Part shown: one piece after another, positions 11,141 to 21,430 of the stretch
Layout: every line of letters begins with the position of its first letter
How positions within the stretch are numbered: position 1 is the stretch's first letter
NCBI GenBank assembly: GCA_949358305.1
Contig: OX442324.1
Location: 6,795,601 to 6,855,600, forward strand
Origin: Strigamia acuminata
Lineage: Eukaryota; Arthropoda; Chilopoda; Geophilomorpha; Linotaeniidae
Direction: 5' to 3'
DNA: 60,000 bases
The notes under the pieces: model-generated
What the model saw: the letters and a program-made list of their open reading frames with translations, nothing else
Told to the model about the DNA's origin: nothing
Database searches by the model: none
Made by a program: the position numbers and the translations under genes

Positions 11141-11999
11141 AGTTTCTTAACTCGCAATTCGAATTTACCGCTGAAATGTAATCGCGCCATCTAGTGGCGA
11201 CTCTGAGCATTGACAAATGCGGGTTTTGCCAAAATACTTAAAATTCGGCCGTGTTATTAATAAATAGCACTTATAAACCGTCATAAATTTAATGTCCTTG
11301 CGGTCGAACTTATCTGCCATTTTGTCTATAAGAATGCACAACAATCACACTGAATATTTATTTATTTATTTATTTATTCGCAATATTAACACACACATAA
11401 TATGATAGAAAACAATTCAATTATTTAATTACTTACACTTAATGTTCAAATTAATTCACACTTATTTACAATCTTAAATAAACTGTCACGGGCATGCAAC
11501 ATACCCCTTTAATATTTTTAAAGTAACCCATTTTTATTTTCCTATTATTTTATTTATTTTTTCCTGATTAATTTTGATGATTCCTTCCTTTAAATGCATG
11601 CACAAATAAATCTTTGCGCATTATTATTCTCAACAATCAACTTCTTATTTCTACGTTTACTCTCGATCACAGTTCTTTAGGCCAATCACAAAAATCGGGA
11701 CGAAATCAACCCTTGAGTTTAAAGAATGCAAGAGAACGTTTCTGTTCTCAATCCTGGAGTGAACTGACTTATTTGGGCAGTTAACTTTAATAGGAAATCT
11801 CCTATCACCCTCTATTGAGTTCCAATTGAACAATGCGATGATGACGTAGTAAACAGCACCATCTGTTGTTAAAATTTAGCAACTAATTAATCGAATCGGA
11901 GAGCTACGGATCGGCCGATTAACGAAACGGTCTGTACGCATGACAATGTTTTAGTCCGGCGGTGCCTATAATACGGTTACCGGTTACACAAGAAGTTAC
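11141..11999. other. intronic sequence with a TTTA microsatellite
   Basis: A short (TTTA)n run lies near 11357-11378. Otherwise no gene or clear repeat boundary is seen. It may contain the 5' part of the degraded retroelement that follows. Confidence 0.4.
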
Positions 12000-13560
12000 G
12001 GCAGCTCAGGGAGTTTGTGGCTGCGTATGTTGCTGTTTTACGCGGAGAAAGGAGAGTATGGGGACTCCAAGCACATGGATTTTGCTGTAGTGGATTTATT
12101 GATTGAAGGCTTGGGGAAAGCCACAGCTAAGCAATACATTTTATTGCAAAAGCCTACTACCTTGGGCGCGTAACAATATCGCTATGGCATTTGAAGGATC
12201 AGCAGCCGGAGTGGTGGATATACAAACCACGTCATGTCTCGGGTTGGGAAGGATGGCGGATATCGCATTACCCATGGTTCCAGCCAGCGTGGTGGCATAC
12301 AACTCAGTTGCCCAAGGCCAATATTTACACCAAAGGAGTAGTGTTACCACAGAGGTCTGCTGTGGGCACTGCAGTTTACTCCTGTAAGCTCGCAAGGTGG
12401 TATATCCTACGGTGCTTGTTGGTGCTGTGGCGAAGTTGAACACCTTAAGAGGGATTGACCTGTGAGACAGTGAGACACACAACAGATGCAGCAGACAAGC
12501 CGATGACACTGTCAAAATACAGGATGGAAATGCAGGACCATCTGGAATCCAATAGCATGGTCAAGGAAAGCGTACTGTACGTGGATCACACACGGAGGTG
12601 GTCAAAGGCCTGCTTATCAGCCATTTCAACAGAACTGCATCCTGATGAATTATATGAATATCCCTCAACTAGAATGTCAAATCCAAATTCTTGATTACAG
12701 CAAGGATGACTCTTTTCGTATATCAATGTCACTAAGCAAGATCCCCGTGGTAGCAACAGTGAATACCGGTTAAAAGTATTCACTAATCTCCAGAGAAACC
12801 TGGAATAAGTGGATGACCCTGAGTAATCTGACGTTGCCGGTACAACCAACTAAGATCATGTTGATTGGTTACTTTGGTGAGAGAAGACCCGTACTAGATA
12901 AAATCTACTTCCCGGTTAGAGTAGGAAATGAAGAAGGAAAGTTGCAGTTCTTGGTCACCGCAGGATAAGCCACAATACTGTTGGGCACGGAAACTACAAG
13001 GATATTTCATCCTATAAGAGTTTTCCTGCAGAACAGACTGGAGAGACAGCAGGTACCACACCACGGGATCAATGGATAGAAGATACGAGAAGAACAAATA
13101 GCAGATTTGAAAGAAGAGGAAACTGTATTGAAAGTTCTACTGCAGGAATATAAGGATGTTTTGCGGATTCCTTGGGCTTATATACAGGCGAACCTGTGCA
13201 ATTGCATCTTACAGAAGGGGTGAAGCCACACTTCTTTCACGCAAGACGGGTTCCCTGTGGCCTTGTGAGAGGCAGTGGAAAAAGGACTGGATAGGGAAGT
13301 TGCAGATGGAATTTACCAACCAATCTCGGTATCGGATTGGGCAATCTGCTGGTCATAGTTGACAAGAAAGAGAGTACGGTGCGGTTATGCAGAGATTACC
13401 AGTCAACTGTAAAACCAGCTATTTAACCAGATCCATACCCATTGCTCAGAGTATGATATTTTGGCTAGACTGAAAGAAGTACTTTTCCAAGATTGACATC
13501 AGACAGGCTTACCAACATATCCCTTGTAATTATAAGTCAGAAAAAAATTGTACAAGACAT
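12000..13560 (+). pseudogene. decayed Ty3/gypsy-like retrotransposon
   Basis: Fragments of gag-pol can be read on the + strand through many stops and frame changes. A CCHC zinc knuckle reads CWCCGEVEHLKRD at 12417-12455, with the last Cys now a TGA stop. A protease-like VVATVNTG (12750-12770) replaces the usual DTG, followed by a stop and ISRETWNKWM. A reverse-transcriptase segment with SKIDIRQAYQHIP sits at about 13485-13525. The order gag, protease, RT and these motifs fit Ty3/gypsy-type elements, but the sequence is too eroded for a clade. LTRs were not identified. Confidence 0.65.
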
Positions 13561-13849
13561 GCTGAAAAGCTCTATTGTATCTGACATTTTGCTGCTAGCC
13601 TAGCACATGTTACCATGTCATTTGGTTTTGGTCAATGTGTAACTTTTCCAATCCAGTCATGTTTTAGTGCTCAAAACAGCCTTTCCTGGTGCCATTTTAC
13701 TGACAAATGATCTGTAATTGAAAAGTTTTATTATATTCTAACTAGCAAGATCACATTTTCATAAAACCTTTATGTAAATGCAAATATTCTTACATTTAAA
13801 TACAGAGTATGAAGATTTTTGTACCATGTGCAAGCTGGTATGAGGATAT
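13561..13849. other. intronic sequence, nothing recognised
   Basis: AT-rich DNA between the gypsy relic and the solo LTR, with no ORF or inverted repeat of note. Confidence 0.4.
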
Positions 13850-14351
13850 TGTTACGTGGTTCTAAGGGGTTGTAGCTAAACCAGGCAACAAGATAAGTAA
13901 AGGATAACTCAGACTCAACTTAAATGAAATTAACACTGTTTATTTAAATGCAGTTTAACTGTAGAATCATCAAATACAAATCATATAATTAAACTGAATT
14001 CAAACAACTAATAGTGATCCCTTAAACTACTTAAATGAAATGAAACTCACTTGAAATCAATAATCAATACTTATAGTAAGCAATCAGATGATTTAGTTGT
14101 CACAAACGGAGGGTGAGGCAGTTGGAGGCAACTCTTTACCCGAGGTTGCCTGCTCAACTGGAGCTCAAGAGAGAACTGAACTTTTACAAGCTCTGCTCTC
14201 TAGAAGAAATCTTCTAATTCACCCATTGATTCGAAATCGATCAGTCCGTGAATAATTATGAAGTGGAGCCCTCTAATGGGAGAATCGGTAAACATTATGA
14301 TACCACGCGATCAGGGACGCCTGATAATCGGTGTCACCAGGTCGCGTGACA
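13850..14351. mobile_element. solo LTR, 502 bp
   Basis: The unit begins TGTTACG and ends CGTGACA, the TG..CA rule with a 7-bp imperfect inverted repeat. It is flanked by the 4-bp direct repeat ATAT (13846-13849 and 14352-14355). No internal coding sequence adjoins it, so it is best read as a solo LTR left by recombination of a Ty3/gypsy-type element. A second solo LTR with the same style of ends (TGTCACG..CGTGACA) lies at 32323-33797. Confidence 0.72.
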
Positions 14352-14662
14352 ATATATAAATCAAATATTATTTTGAAATATGCTTATATTTTTATTATTG
14401 CAAATCAGATTGGCATGAGATTTTGTTTATACTTTCTTTAGATGTATCTATTTAACTGCTTAAAATTTCAAGGTTTAATTAAAACTGAATTTAATTTGGG
14501 GTCAATCCAAATATTTTATTTCTATCACTTTCACAGAAGAATGAGGAGGATATATGGATTTGACTCGTACATGTTATTTACACACCCTGTTTAGAAATCT
14601 AATTGTTGAAAAAAATTGTGCTAAAGAGTAACTAAAATGAACTGTTGAATGTACTATTTCAG

Positions 14663-14838
14663 AAATTTGTATGCTCAAGGGAAACAAGTGTGGAAAAAAT
14701 GGAAGAAACGCTATTTCGTGCTGGTGCAAGTGTCTCAGTACACCTTTGCCATGTGTACGTACAGAGAGAAAAAATCAGAGCCAACTGAAATGATGCAGCT
14801 GGATGGTTATACTGTAGACTACATCGAACCCATATCAG
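14663..14838 (+). CDS. Cadps: CADPS/CAPS exon (PH domain, first part)
   Basis: After the 3' splice site (TACTATTTCAG) the frame reads [40 protein letters not shown] and [16 protein letters not shown]. This is the N-terminal half of the PH domain of CAPS, which binds PI(4,5)P2 and is needed for vesicle priming; the basic KKWKKR patch is visible. The acceptor base completes the Gly codon begun at 5298, and the donor is GTTTTA at 14839. The exon ends one base into an Asp codon completed at 14901. The apparent upstream ATG at 14649 lies in the intron. Confidence 0.94.
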
Positions 14839-14900
14839 GTTTTATAAACATAAGTGATTTGAGGAAAGAGAAAACTTACCTTTATTTTTTTGTTTTTCAG

Positions 14901-15089
14901 ACCTCGAAGGAGGTAGGTTTTTTTTTAATGCTGTCAAGGAAGGTGACAGTGTACTTTTTGCGAGTAATGACGAAAACGAATGCCATTTGTGGGTAATGGC
15001 AATGTACCGGGCGACTGGTCAATCACACAAACCCACTCCACCTGTTGCTCCAGTTGGGAAAAACTCCACCATTTCTAAAATGCAAGGAG
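14901..15089 (+). CDS. Cadps: CADPS/CAPS exon (PH domain, second part)
   Basis: A 62-bp intron precedes it, with acceptor TTTTTCAG. The frame reads [40 protein letters not shown] and [20 protein letters not shown], completing the PH domain and its C-terminal helix ([12 protein letters not shown]). The donor is GTAAAT at 15090 and the exon ends in phase 1. Its phase fits the exon at 41843 directly, giving a Gly-Asp junction before [12 protein letters not shown]; a further small exon inside the 26.75-kb intron cannot be excluded. This part is missed by simple ORF calling because the splice removes an in-frame stop. Confidence 0.93.
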
Positions 15090-15229
15090 GTAAATATAAA
15101 GTTTTTAACTGTAGGTGTAATATAATCATTGTGGCCACTAAGCTCTAAGCCAGGGGTCGGCAAGTAATTTTAAGTGGGGTCCAGATACTATTGAAAATTT
15201 TTATCGAGGTCCAGAAAAAAAATTCTTAA

Positions 15230-15475
15230 TACCGTATTTTACCAAATAAGAGCCGCGGCTCTTATTCAAAACTGCCACTTTAAGCTGCGGCTTTAATTCG
15301 GGGGCGGCTCTTATTTTAAATAGTGGCCAATATCTAACTATTACGTTCATTGAACGTATTTAGCCGCGGCTACTAATCGAGGGCGGCTCTTATATCAAGT
15401 CGGTTATCTCGGCCGCGGCTACTATTCGAGTGCGGCTACAATTCGAGGGCGACTCTTATTCGGTAAAATACGGTA
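15230..15475. mobile_element. MITE, family M4, copy 2 (intact)
   Basis: A 246-bp unit with ends TACCGTATTTTACC and GGTAAAATACGGTA sits inside the left part of the hAT element. The interior is a run of degenerate CGGCT(C/A)TTATT units facing both ways, so nearly the whole element is a palindrome. It serves as the empty-site reference for the copy at 2965-3768. Confidence 0.8.
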
Positions 15476-15594
15476 CTTACTAGTTTTAAATTTTTATTTT
15501 TTGACTCATTTAAGTAATTATATAAAACACAATAGGCAGGTATTCTTAAAAATTAATGCGAGAAATTACACTCTACATCTCTGGCGGTCCAAGG

Positions 15595-15911
15595 TGTTAA
15601 CTTCTCGTACTTATTGTTTACTACATGTTTATATCGTATTATCAAACGATAATGTTCTCAATTAATTGCATGTGAATTTATCTGCCTTTGTAATTAAGCA
15701 ACACAAGTGTTTACAAATGTCTCACATATTTAACTAATGTAATATGCCTATAGGTGGCGCCGTATACTTAGGGAGTCACATGATGACTTGAGAATAAAAC
15801 TCACTCTGTGTTTGAATTCACACCTGTGAACACCTGGTTTATTTCTTTGGACATTTTCCCACACCATTGCAGATCTATGCATTTGACACAAATACACAAG
15901 TATTTTCAACA
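15595..15911 (+). repeat. 5' LTR of copia A
   Basis: It begins TGTTAACTTCTCG and ends TATTTTCAACA. It contains AATAAA near 15793. Confidence 0.95.
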
Positions 15912-15912
15912 A

Positions 15913-15930
15913 GGTTATGGGAAGCAGGGA
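15913..15930 (+). other. putative primer-binding site of copia A (half-tRNA type)
   Basis: GGTTATGGGAAGCAGGG follows the LTR after one base. GGTTATGGG matches the start of the Drosophila copia primer site, which pairs with the anticodon region of an initiator Met tRNA 5' fragment rather than with the tRNA 3' end. The match beyond the first nine bases is poor. Confidence 0.6.
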
Positions 15931-16665
15931 AAGCAGGGAAAGTGCCAAGAGTGGATTCCAAGCATTTTAAGTCACCTGAAGGTCAGCAGTGAAAATTTCC
16001 TCATTCATCCAAAATGGCGGCGCCCATAGTGAATGTAAACAACTCGTATTGGCGATTGGATTCCGCGGATTTGAGAACCACCACTACTCACCTAGCAACA
16101 GAGGAACATTGACGGGTTCGAAAAACCATAAACATTTTATTTAAACTGGTTTTCCTTTTGTTTTTGGAAGTTTTTCCTCGCGTATCGCAAGTTGCGATAC
16201 GTATCGTCAACGTGGCGATAATTTCGGGCGAGAATCGCTTCAACAAGTGCGACGATCCTGCCCAACCACACGTGAAGTGTGAGCCGAGATTCGCAGGGAC
16301 GAATAAGCGAAAAGGAGTTGGAAAAACGACGAGCCAGCGGACGATTTGCGGAGCCAACACGATACGACACGAGATTCGTCAAAAGAGAGACAATTTGGAC
16401 TGCAAAATACACGGGAAGTGTAATTCAACCAGAACCACGGCTAGACAACGTCAGGAAAACACCATTTTCGAACATTTTGTTGAATTTTTTGTTGAATTTT
16501 CGATATATTGTTATATTGTTAGTTTAGTGTTGTAATAGGATTTACTAACTTAGCATAAGAGCGAACTAACATCGCAACACTGCACTTAGTTGCGATTAAC
16601 CAGTACAGAGAGTGTTTTTGGAGTGTTTTGTGTGAAAAGTGGCAATTTTTACAAGAGAAAACACA
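15931..16665 (+). other. 5' leader of copia A
   Basis: About 735 bp between primer site and gag start. Overlapping ORFs on both strands (for example 16158-16535) have no similarity I recognise and are probably chance frames in a GC-richer leader. Confidence 0.6.
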
Positions 16666-17091
16666 ATGGAGTCAGACAAATTGGAAAGAAAAATCACTTT
16701 GCTAAACCGGACAAACTATGATACATGGAAACAGCAAATGAAGGTACTTTTGATGCACCACGGATGTTGGGCATTTGCGGAAGGGACCGAGGAGGCTTTA
16801 GCACCAGGAGCATCTTGGCGGGACCGCTCAGACTTTAAATTACGACAAGGGAGAGCATTTAGCCTGATTTACTATGCCACAGAGGAGCAGTATCACGAAT
16901 TGCTCAGCGGGACTGATGACGCCAAGAAAGCTTGGACAACACTCAAAGCCAACTTTGAACCGGTCTCGAGAGCGAGGATAATTCGTTTGTTGGACGAATT
17001 TTTCAGCCTGAAATTCGATCCGAACTCGGAAACAATTGGAGTTTTCGCGGCAAAAATAAGGAATGCTGCAAGGAAGCTCGCCGATGTATAG
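16666..17091 (+). CDS. copia A gag, N-terminal part, ending at an in-frame TAG
   Basis: The ATG at 16666 opens MESDKLERKITLLNRTNYDT, followed by a tryptophan and the KQQMKVLL segment, the usual start of copia-type capsid (UBN2/gag domain). The frame runs 141 codons to TAG at 17089-17091 and continues in the same frame behind it (HQLDNLYQAFQLIRYLP), which is also capsid sequence. So a single nonsense codon interrupts gag. The alternative of programmed readthrough is possible but unsupported; element B has no stop at the equivalent place. Confidence 0.85.
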   Translation: MESDKLERKITLLNRTNYDTWKQQMKVLLMHHGCWAFAEGTEEALAPGASWRDRSDFKLRQGRAFSLIYYATEEQYHELLSGTDDAKKAWTTLKANFEPVSRARIIRLLDEFFSLKFDPNSETIGVFAAKIRNAARKLADV

Positions 17092-20000
17092 CATCAATTG
17101 GATAATTTGTATCAAGCGTTCCAGCTCATCAGATACTTGCCCCAGGAGTACCAGTCCATCGTACAGGCCATCTACAGATGGGAGGACGTGAATTTCACTT
17201 TGGAGAAAGTGGAGGCGGAACTTGTAGCGGAAGAAGGGCGTCTCGCTCAACAGAGACGAGATTCAGGCCAGGGGCCAATAATAGACGCCTTCAGCACAGG
17301 TCCCACCAACGCTAAAAATAGTGAAAACTCTTCAAAACCTCAACAACAACAACAAGGAAATTTTGGACAAAGTAACCGAGGCTACCAGGGCGGACAAAGG
17401 GGCAGCAAATCAAATTATCGAGGAGGAAGAAACACGAGAGGAAATTTTCGAGGGAATACGACCGGGTCAACGGGACGGGGGCCGTGTTTTCGGTGTAACC
17501 AACATGGACACTGGGCAAAGGATTGCACGGCTCAACTACAATTACTGCCGAATACCAATATGAAGTCAAATACAGTCGAGGAACTCGATGACACCATGCT
17601 AGATGTTGGATTCCTCACGGAACTGGGCGAGCAAGAAATGTTGCAATGCAGTGGAGCAAACAATTGTTGGATTTACGACACGGGTGCCACCGGTCATTTT
17701 TGCAAAGACCGAGCTCAATTCCATAATTTTAAGGAAACAACAGGAACTATTAGCCAGGCAGACAAGAAAACATTAATACAAATACAAGGAGTCGGGGATG
17801 TTTGCATCATGTGCCTAGTTGGAAATGACACAATTCCAATCACACTCAAAAAGGTTTATTTTGCCCCGGATTTAAGAAGAAACTTGTTATCGGGACCGTG
17901 CATTGATGAAGCACGATGTAGAGTCGCTATCGGTTCTGGCTTAGTAAAAATTTATGATCCACAATGGAAGAGACAGTTAATGGAGGGAGTTAAAAAGGAC
18001 AGACTCTACTACATTCGAATTAGTGAAGAAAAACCAGATTTTGAGAAATTGAGGGAAAAAGAAAGGAACAAAGCAAACACTAGTGAAGAAAAGAAACAGC
18101 AACCCGCTGGATCAAACAGGAGTGCGTCGAGCCCAGAGGAAGCAAGACTTTGGCACGAACGTTTAGGCCACATCCATTTCCCCAGCGTACAACAAATGAG
18201 TAAATCCGACGCGGTAGTTGGGTTGCCCGTGCTGGATGTGCCCATCACACAATGCGACGTGTGCGATCTCGCAAAGAAGAAAGCAGTGTCACACAAATCT
18301 TTGCCGGGAATCAGGTCAAAGGAGCCACTAGAACTTTTGCACATGGACGTGTGCGGAGCCTTTGGGACGCCTACGCTTTCAGGGAATCGATACTTCCTCA
18401 CTATTACGGATGACTACTCACGCTATTCGACAGTGTTTTTGATGAAAAGAAAGGATGAAGTGTTCGACTTATTTCGGAAATATGCGATGCGCATAGAACG
18501 TTTACTTGGGAAATCAATTTTGGCCATTCGTACAGATAATGGAATGGAATTTTGTTCACAAAAATTTGGACTTTACCTGGAGGAACAGGGGATTCAACAC
18601 GAAAGGACTAATGCATACACACCAGTCCAGAATGGAGTTTCTGAGAGACTCAACCAAACGTTAGCCAATGGGATGCGAGCACTTGTCTACGATGCCGGCT
18701 TGAAACACCGATTTTGGGGTGAAGCAATTCTAACGTTCAACTACCTCAGAAATAGGATTGCAAAGCTGAGTTCGAGCAAGACTCCAATGGAGCTATATTA
18801 TGGTCGGAAACCATCACTCAAACACTTAAGGAAATTTGGAAGTTTATGCTTCGTACAGAAGAGAGTAAGAGACGGGAAAATAGACAATAAGAGTCTACAT
18901 GGAATCATGTTAGGGTATTCAAGCATTACCAAAGGGTATAGGATTTGGTTACCGCAATTTTCAAAGGTGATCGAAACCAGCGACGTCAAATTTGTCGAGA
19001 GCAGGCGCGGTGTTGAAGGCGTGCTGGGCTTACCCGAAAAGTACACGACGTACATAGACAACCTTAATGACAATTTGGAGGATGAAGATCGCCAATATTA
19101 TTCTGACGAAGACGTGAGGCCACCACTTCATCCGCCAATCAAAGAGGGAGAAGAAGCAAAACAGGAATTACCTCAACCCAAACTGAAGTTCAGATTGCCA
19201 GGAGAGAAATTGCAAGCTTTACCAGAAATTAAGCGTCCTAACATTTTACCACAACCTGAACAAGCTCTTTTGAACCCAGTCCCGACATTGCCTGCACTTG
19301 TTTGGAAGAAGACAGAAAAAACAAGAGCAACGGGACACAAAGATTATGAATATACTATCGAGGGATATGAAAAACCGAAACTGCGTTCGATACCGGAAGT
19401 TAAGCGGTACTGTACCGACCACAATCTCCCTGTTCCCGAACATCTTTTCGACGATAAGAGGAAGAAGCCCTCCGAATCGAATGCAGCGGCTGACAGCTTC
19501 GACTTGGATTTTGACGACTTCACTCTCGAAGCTAATCATCTCGAAGTTGACATACTGACACGCTTTGAGCAAATCGCCAATTTGCCAGAGAAGGAAGACT
19601 GGAATCAAGCGATGTGCGACGAAATCGGCACAATGCACGAGCGCGAGGTGTGGGAGCTAGTCCCACCACCGCCTGATGTGAAATTGATTGGATGCAGATG
19701 GATTTATACCGTCAAGCAGAACGAAGAAGGACAAATAGCACGATATAAAGCGAGACTCGTGGCACAGGAATTTTCCCATATCTACGGGGATTCGTATGAA
19801 GAAACTTTTTCACCTGTCGTGGATTTCTCCATAGTTCGCTTTATGTTTACACTTCTCGTTTGCATGTTAAAATGGTCCTACATTCAAGCAGATGTAAAAT
19901 GCGCCTACCTCTATGCGAAACTACATAAAACCATCTATATGCGTCAACCCAAAGGATTTGTTTGCCGAGGGAAAGAAACTTATGTTTGTCGCCTCCTTCG

Positions 20001-20612
20001 CGCAATTTATGGCTTACATCAATCTGGAAGAGAATGGGGCGAAGAGTTCGAAGATACTTTATTGAATCTTGGTCTACAACATGTAAACTGGTGTAATTGT
20101 GTTTACAAATATGGAAATGTCGCCTATCTCATCGTGTACGTCGATGATATCGTCGTTTTTGGCAAGCAACATCAGGATGCGATGAACGTTTTGGACATGA
20201 TTAAAACACAATTCGACCTTGTGATTTTGGGTAAAACCAAAAAATTATTAGGAGTCGAATTCTGTCAGCACAATCAGCGAATGATCCTGCATCAGAAGTC
20301 ATATATTAACAAAGTCTTGTTAAAGTTCAGGGATCATTTGGAATTGGTGAAAATTAGATCACAACCAATAACTAAATCTACTGTTCTCACCAAACGACAA
20401 TGTCCGGATACGTTAGAGGACTTCAAAGTAATGGAAAAGGTCCCTTACCGAAGCCTTCTTGGATGCTTAGCATTCATCGCATCTCGAACGAGACCTGACA
20501 TCACCTACGCGGTCAACATCCTGAGTCAGTTCCAATCTAATCCTGGATGGGATCACTGGATTGTTTTGTTGGACTTGTTAAGCTATTTGAGAACAACGAG
20601 GAATCATGGTTT
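17092..20612 (+). pseudogene. copia A gag (C-terminal) - protease - integrase - reverse transcriptase
   Basis: The frame is open for about 1170 codons. In order it has a zinc knuckle CFRCNQHGHWAKDC (17484-17526), a protease active site DTGATGHF (17676), and the integrase zinc-binding region LWHERLGHIHF (about 18150) with CDVCDLAKKK. The integrase catalytic residues are D at 18346, D at 18535 and E at 18643, spaced D-X62-D-X35-E. GKPSLKHLRKFG-like blocks follow. The reverse transcriptase has WIYTVKQNEEGQIARYKARL (about 19699) and the YVDD catalytic box at 20137-20148. The sequence breaks off after RNHG at 20612, where element B is inserted; the ORF then runs about 60 codons into B's LTR. RNase H resumes at 27305. 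Confidence 0.93.
20608..20612. repeat. target-site duplication of copia B, left
   Basis: GGTTT here is repeated at 27305-27309 on the other side of element B. Removing B and one copy restores the reading frame of A across the junction. Confidence 0.9.
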
Positions 20613-21185
20613 TGTGGCAGAGGTGGAAACAAGCACGAAATGGTCGTGCAAAATAAAGGAAACGACGAGGAAAATAGCGGCAATGGCGGCGACCGACCCG
20701 GGCGCACTTTGCCACTATACGAGGCGACGTCTGCACGACGTGCACGCAAATGGCGATAGGAATCGCCGTGAAAGTGGTTTGCACTTATAATAGACGTGCA
20801 AAGGAAGCAAAACGCTTATAAAACAATAAAATTTAATGGATAAACAATAAACTTACAACATAATCCAGATTTGGATGAGAAAAACGAAATGCGACTATCC
20901 GTCGCCATCTTGGAAAACAAGAGTAAACATATACACCATCTGGCGTCAAGAATGAACATCAAACTATAATCGAATTGCTAGGCATAGCAATGTGCCGTGT
21001 ACATAACGACAAATAATGAAACGCATTGTGCCAATGCATACAAATACAATCGGAAATAAGAATTACGGTACGGAATATAAATAATACATCGAGATATAAC
21101 AATTAATGGATAAAATATCGAATAACATAATTAAAACATAAAGTTAGAACTCATATTGAAGTAAACGGCGCAGAACACGCCAACA
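20613..21185 (-). repeat. 3' LTR of copia B (573 bp)
   Basis: On the element's strand it starts TGTTGGCGTGTTC and ends TCTGCCACA. It carries 18 bp near 21140-21157 that the other LTR lacks. Confidence 0.93.
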
Positions 21186-21196
21186 AACCCCTCCAT
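21186..21196 (-). other. polypurine tract of copia B
   Basis: On the minus strand TGGAGGGGTT abuts the 3' LTR, the expected plus-strand primer. Confidence 0.75.
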
Positions 21197-21430
21197 ACTT
21201 CAAAATGAGTTGAAGTAGAATTAAGAACTTAAATAGAACACGGGATCTTTCGGTGTCAAATCAGAAAAAGAAAACAATAAAATCTCGGAATTATCGTGTC
21301 GGGTACTATCGTTAACATCACTTACTAAGCTCAGAATTCCCAATCTAACTACACGATAAAACCTCAAATCCGGGAAAATAACAAAGGATTGTCCGAAAAA
21401 CGATGGGAAAAATAAAGATGTCTTCATCGG

